From Nitrososphaera sp. (GTDB lineage Archaea; Thermoproteota; Nitrososphaeria; Nitrososphaerales; Nitrososphaeraceae), in contig JAJUFP010000004.1 of assembly GCA_029263715.1 (NCBI GenBank), forward strand, positions 62,001 to 126,000: a stretch of 64,000 nucleotides of DNA. Direction: 5' to 3'. Position 1 is the first letter of the stretch. The number at the start of each line of letters is the position of its first letter. The notes beneath the pieces were generated by a model. The model ran no database searches, had not been told where the DNA came from, and saw only the letters and a program-made list of their open reading frames with translations. This document shows, piece after piece, positions 61,359 through 64,000 of the stretch. Both the position numbers and the translations under genes were made by a program.

Positions 61359-62991
61359 AGCTGTTATCCTTCTTGTCTAGAACTGGCGGCTGGATGTGGC
61401 GAAGGCCTTCAAGCACAACTTCGGCCACCGCGGCGGTCAGCTCGCCGTCCAGGTCTTGGCTTACTGATATGGCATCTGTTCGGATTCCAAGTTGCTTGGC
61501 GCGGTCCACGATCTGCTTCTGCTCCTCTTTGACCAGCAAGAGGGTCTCGCCAACCGCCTGCTTGAGGGCAGGTAACTTGGCCAGCTGCGATTCATAGTCA
61601 GAATCCGCCTTCTTTCCTCCAAGCAGCACCTGCGAGACCTGGAACGCCTTGTTCTTTGAAAACTCGTTCTTTATCTTGGCTATCTGTTCCGGCGAGATCT
61701 TTTGGACGTATTCAACAGAGGATTCTTTGAGTGCTGATTCTATGACCGAATCCAGTATGTTTCTACGGTTCTCCCGCGTGTCTTCCATCTCTGAGAGCTC
61801 GAACTTGGATGACTGGTGTATGCAGTGTATATCACAGAAACGTGGGATGGCCTTTACACCGTGGATTATTGACCGGGTTCGCTCTGCCTCTCCGATCATC
61901 ATCTCCATGCTGTGCACGGCCATCCTGACGCTGACGCCCTTGTCATGGTTTACGTCGTGATGCACCCTCATCATCTGTGTTATCAGGGCAATGGTCTTGA
62001 CCATGAAAACCGGCAGGAACACGTTCTTTGGATCCGCGATTCTCGCTTCCTGAATTATTATCAACATCTCGTCTTCTACGGTCAGCGGATAGTGGGTATC
62101 CACATGGCTTTTCAGCCTGTCAAAGAGCGGCTCTATTATCTTGCCAGAGTGCGTATAGTCTATGGGGTTTGCCGTTGCAATTATCTTGACGTCCGGCTTA
62201 AAGACAACAGGATAGGCACCGGTGGTGAACTTGCCTTCCTGAAGCACGCTTAACAGGGCCACCTGCTTTCTTGGGTCAAGCACCGGCAGCTCATCTATGC
62301 ACAGTATGCCATGCCTTGCCTGCAAAAGCTGGCCGGCAGAATACGATTCCATGCTGTAAAGCTCGACTCCCTTCTTGGCTATCTTGATGGCATCTATCTG
62401 GCCCACCAGATCCTTGACAGAGATGTCGGGAGTTGATAGTATGTACTTGAACCGGTCAATGCCGCTAACCCAGTCGATCTTGGTCTCAAGCTTGTCGTTT
62501 CTGATGATATCTTCGCATTCCCGTGATACTGTAAATTCCGGCGTGGTGCGGATGATCTCTGAGCCGGTCAGCAATGCAACCAGATGATCCTCTGGAATGG
62601 ATGTCGGAATATCATTGGTTATAGTCCCCCTGACAACGGGGATCGGAGAAAGTAGGTTCTTTGCAATGGCCTCTGCTATCTTGGTCTTTGCCTGCCCTAT
62701 CTGGCCCACCAGTAAGATGTCGTGGCCGGACAGTATGGCCCTGTTGACGGCAGGAACGACATCATCATCGTAACCTATGATGCCAGGATAGGGGTGCTCC
62801 CCGTTCTTTAGTTTGGCAACAAGATTACCACGAAGTTGTTCTTCAACGGTAACGTGTTTGTAGTTTATCTTGATCAGATCCCCCAGCGTCTTTACCTGCT
62901 TGTAGTCCTCGGGTACTCCAGGCATCACTTCGTTGTATTTGGGTTTAGTACTGTAAGAGCGATGAACTGCTTCCTCTATCTTTGAACTCAT
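61342..62991 (-). CDS. MoxR/BchI-type AAA+ ATPase
   Basis: 549 residues. AAA+ domain with Walker A ILLVGQIGQAKTKIAEA (a variant of GxxxxGK(S/T)), Walker B GILCIDELPVLD, and TANPIDYTHSG (sensor 1), like Mg-chelatase BchI or MoxR. A long C-terminal helical part of about 200 residues follows. It pairs with the VWA protein downstream. Not a true Mg-chelatase, since no tetrapyrrole genes are near. Confidence 0.85.
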   Translation of the reverse strand: MSSKIEEAVHRSYSTKPKYNEVMPGVPEDYKQVKTLGDLIKINYKHVTVEEQLRGNLVAKLKNGEHPYPGIIGYDDDVVPAVNRAILSGHDILLVGQIGQAKTKIAEAIAKNLLSPIPVVRGTITNDIPTSIPEDHLVALLTGSEIIRTTPEFTVSRECEDIIRNDKLETKIDWVSGIDRFKYILSTPDISVKDLVGQIDAIKIAKKGVELYSMESYSAGQLLQARHGILCIDELPVLDPRKQVALLSVLQEGKFTTGAYPVVFKPDVKIIATANPIDYTHSGKIIEPLFDRLKSHVDTHYPLTVEDEMLIIIQEARIADPKNVFLPVFMVKTIALITQMMRVHHDVNHDKGVSVRMAVHSMEMMIGEAERTRSIIHGVKAIPRFCDIHCIHQSSKFELSEMEDTRENRRNILDSVIESALKESSVEYVQKISPEQIAKIKNEFSKNKAFQVSQVLLGGKKADSDYESQLAKLPALKQAVGETLLLVKEEQKQIVDRAKQLGIRTDAISVSQDLDGELTAAVAEVVLEGLRHIQPPVLDKKDNSYALAQ

Positions 62992-63043
62992 GTCGAGAAA
63001 TGAATTCCGGGGTACTTTACGGAAATTTAAATATTCTCAGATG

Positions 63044-63169
63044 TCAGTGGTTTTCAATAGCCAGTTCCAGGTCTCGAAGGTATTGTTCATATGCAAGCTC
63101 CTCCTCGGTCTTGGCCGTCTTTGAGATTACCTGCATTTTACTGGAGCTGACTTCCTTCCTAGAGTCCAT
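63044..63169 (-). CDS. 41-residue charged microprotein before the MoxR gene
   Basis: MDSRKEVSSSKMQVISKT, then AKTEEELAYEQYLRDLELAIENH. One charged helix, no Cys. Directly upstream and on the same strand as the MoxR gene, with 52 bases between. Family unknown; a partner of the ATPase is possible by position. Confidence 0.45.
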   Translation of the reverse strand: MDSRKEVSSSKMQVISKTAKTEEELAYEQYLRDLELAIENH

Positions 63170-63383
63170 TTACCTTAACATATCTGGCAGGGCTCATCTT
63201 ATAATGATTTACACGAATCAAAACGCACATTATGATCAATTTTTTTTATAAAATGCCCGATCCTGATCAATATTGATTGTACGGCGGGCCTGACACAGGG
63301 CCATTGTTGTAAATATTTCAGGTTTTTTGGCCCAGACGCCCCAGCATGGTTTTTATTGCCGAATATACTCGCTGAATACTGAT

Positions 63384-63977
63384 TTGTCCGCTTCGGAGTA
63401 CAAGCACATACTCAGAATTGCCGGAAAGGACGTTGAGGGCAGCAAGAAACTGCTGGTTGCCCTTAGCGAAATTAAAGGCGTAGGTTACAATTTTGCCCAG
63501 GTGATAACGCAGTCTTTGAACATAAACCCGAACATGCGTGTAGGGTTCTTGACAGAAAAAGATCTTCATGAGATCGAACTGGCCATTTCCAACCCCGCAA
63601 AGGTTGGAGTACCTGAATGGTATCTGAACCGCAAGAAAGACATGGATATCGGTTCTACCCATCATCTCATAACATCGGATCTTGATTTTGCCGTATCTAA
63701 CGATGTCGACAGAGAAAAGACTGTCATGAGCTGGCGTGGCTACAGGCACATGTTTGGCCTGAGAGTAAGGGGTCAGTGCACCAGAACAACCGGAAGGAGA
63801 GGCGGAGCCGTCGGTGTCAAGAAGGTCAAGGCAGTCCCAGGCGCTGCTCCGGCTGCCGCAGGAGCTCCGGCGCCTGCAGGCAAGGAAGCAAAACCCGCTG
63901 CTGGCGCAGCTGCGCCGGCTGCAAAGCCTGCTGCGGCACCGGCAAGTGCCCCGGCCAAGGAGCCTGCAAAGAAATAG
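63384..63977 (+). CDS. rpsM: 30S ribosomal protein S13 with Ala/Pro/Lys-rich tail
   Basis: 197 residues from TTG 63384 (frame open to 63327). N-terminus SASEYKHILRIAGKDVEGSKKLLVAL and GVGYNFAQVITQSLNI match archaeal S13; RGYRHMFGLRVRGQCTRTTGRR is the universal rRNA-binding end. After that comes an added tail of about 50 residues, mainly Ala, Pro and Lys, in PAAAGAPAPA-type repeats, longer than most S13. Start TTG is favoured by alignment to S13 and a TATA-like TTTTTATTG about 31 bases upstream. Confidence 0.93.
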   Translation: MSASEYKHILRIAGKDVEGSKKLLVALSEIKGVGYNFAQVITQSLNINPNMRVGFLTEKDLHEIELAISNPAKVGVPEWYLNRKKDMDIGSTHHLITSDLDFAVSNDVDREKTVMSWRGYRHMFGLRVRGQCTRTTGRRGGAVGVKKVKAVPGAAPAAAGAPAPAGKEAKPAAGAAAPAAKPAAAPASAPAKEPAKK

Positions 63978-63987
63978 GGTGGTATGA

Positions 63988-64000
63988 ATGGGAGATCCTC
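63988..64000 (+). CDS. rpsD: Start of 30S ribosomal protein S4 (cut by window edge)
   Basis: Ten bases after the S13 stop, ATG 63988 begins M-G-D-P, the usual N-terminus of archaeal S4, and GGGTGG precedes it. S13-S4-S11 is the normal archaeal order. Only four codons are visible. Confidence 0.7.

Overview
The window reads as chromosome of an ammonia-oxidising thaumarchaeon (Nitrososphaerota), most like the soil genus Nitrososphaera. The grounds are mixed. Gene content is archaeal: Alba, archaeal GluRS, isopentenyl phosphate kinase, type 2 IPP isomerase, GGPP synthase, CofE for F420, type 2 methionine aminopeptidase, and ribosomal protein S13 followed by the start of S4. There are extracellular blue-copper proteins, a large Asp-rich S-layer-like repeat protein, and proteins typical of this phylum (Cache kinase with an HTH-receiver partner, DUF1512, an archaeal coiled-coil protein). 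Base composition is moderately high in GC in genes and AT-rich between them. Many genes have an A/T-rich TATA-like element centred 24-30 bases before the start codon, as expected for leaderless transcripts. I used that spacing to choose several starts, including TTG starts. Genus assignment is inference; no 16S or amo gene is present.

Layout. 1-2.3 kb: partial patatin, amidohydrolase and GNAT pair. 2.6-5.3 kb: zinc-finger microprotein, then a Cache histidine kinase with an HTH-receiver regulator. 5.4-9.2 kb: S-layer-like protein. 9.3-12.1 kb: Kef-type antiporter, an AT-rich interval with possible microproteins, and CorA. 12.1-15.8 kb: acyltransferase, Trm112-like protein, Gfo/Idh oxidoreductase, branched-chain aminotransferase, nucleotidyltransferase and Alba. 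16.2-21.6 kb: blue-copper protein and many small proteins (two DUF6659-like paralogues, two stand-alone Lrp sensor domains, a second zinc-finger microprotein, VOC protein, helical protein, Trm112-methyltransferase fusion). 21.6-29.1 kb: SIS isomerase, rhodanese, DtxR/MntR regulator, PIN-ATPase-KH protein, PII, secreted matrixin-like protease, MetAP2, zinc ribbon, DUF1512. 29.4-32.0 kb: a metal-homeostasis module of two secreted proteins, Fur and Dps, with strong palindromes at both promoters. 32.2-36.8 kb: coiled-coil protein, kinase-like protein, a UbiE/UbiA-like/chorismate-lyase-like group, and tRNA-Ala(GGC). 36.9-41.9 kb: Nudix, RelE-type toxin-antitoxin, B12-type radical SAM, CHAT caspase-like protease, flavin reductase. 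43.3-44.6 kb: multidomain cupredoxin. 44.8-50.3 kb: isoprenoid operon with gltX. 50.3-57.3 kb: TPR protein, inositol-1-phosphate synthase, Thi4, thioredoxin reductase, cysteine synthase and TusA. 57.5-64 kb: PLD-like gene lacking a normal start, CofE, HAD phosphatase, MoxR/VWA pair, S13 and the first codons of S4.

How it fits together: most of the window is housekeeping (lipid precursors, thiamine, sulfur relay, F420, translation). The least explained parts are the Fur/Dps/secreted-protein module, the CHAT protease, the Ubi-like cluster, the radical SAM protein, and a set of 40-residue proteins, including two with a single C2H2 finger. All product names rest on motif recognition by eye; no database search was run.
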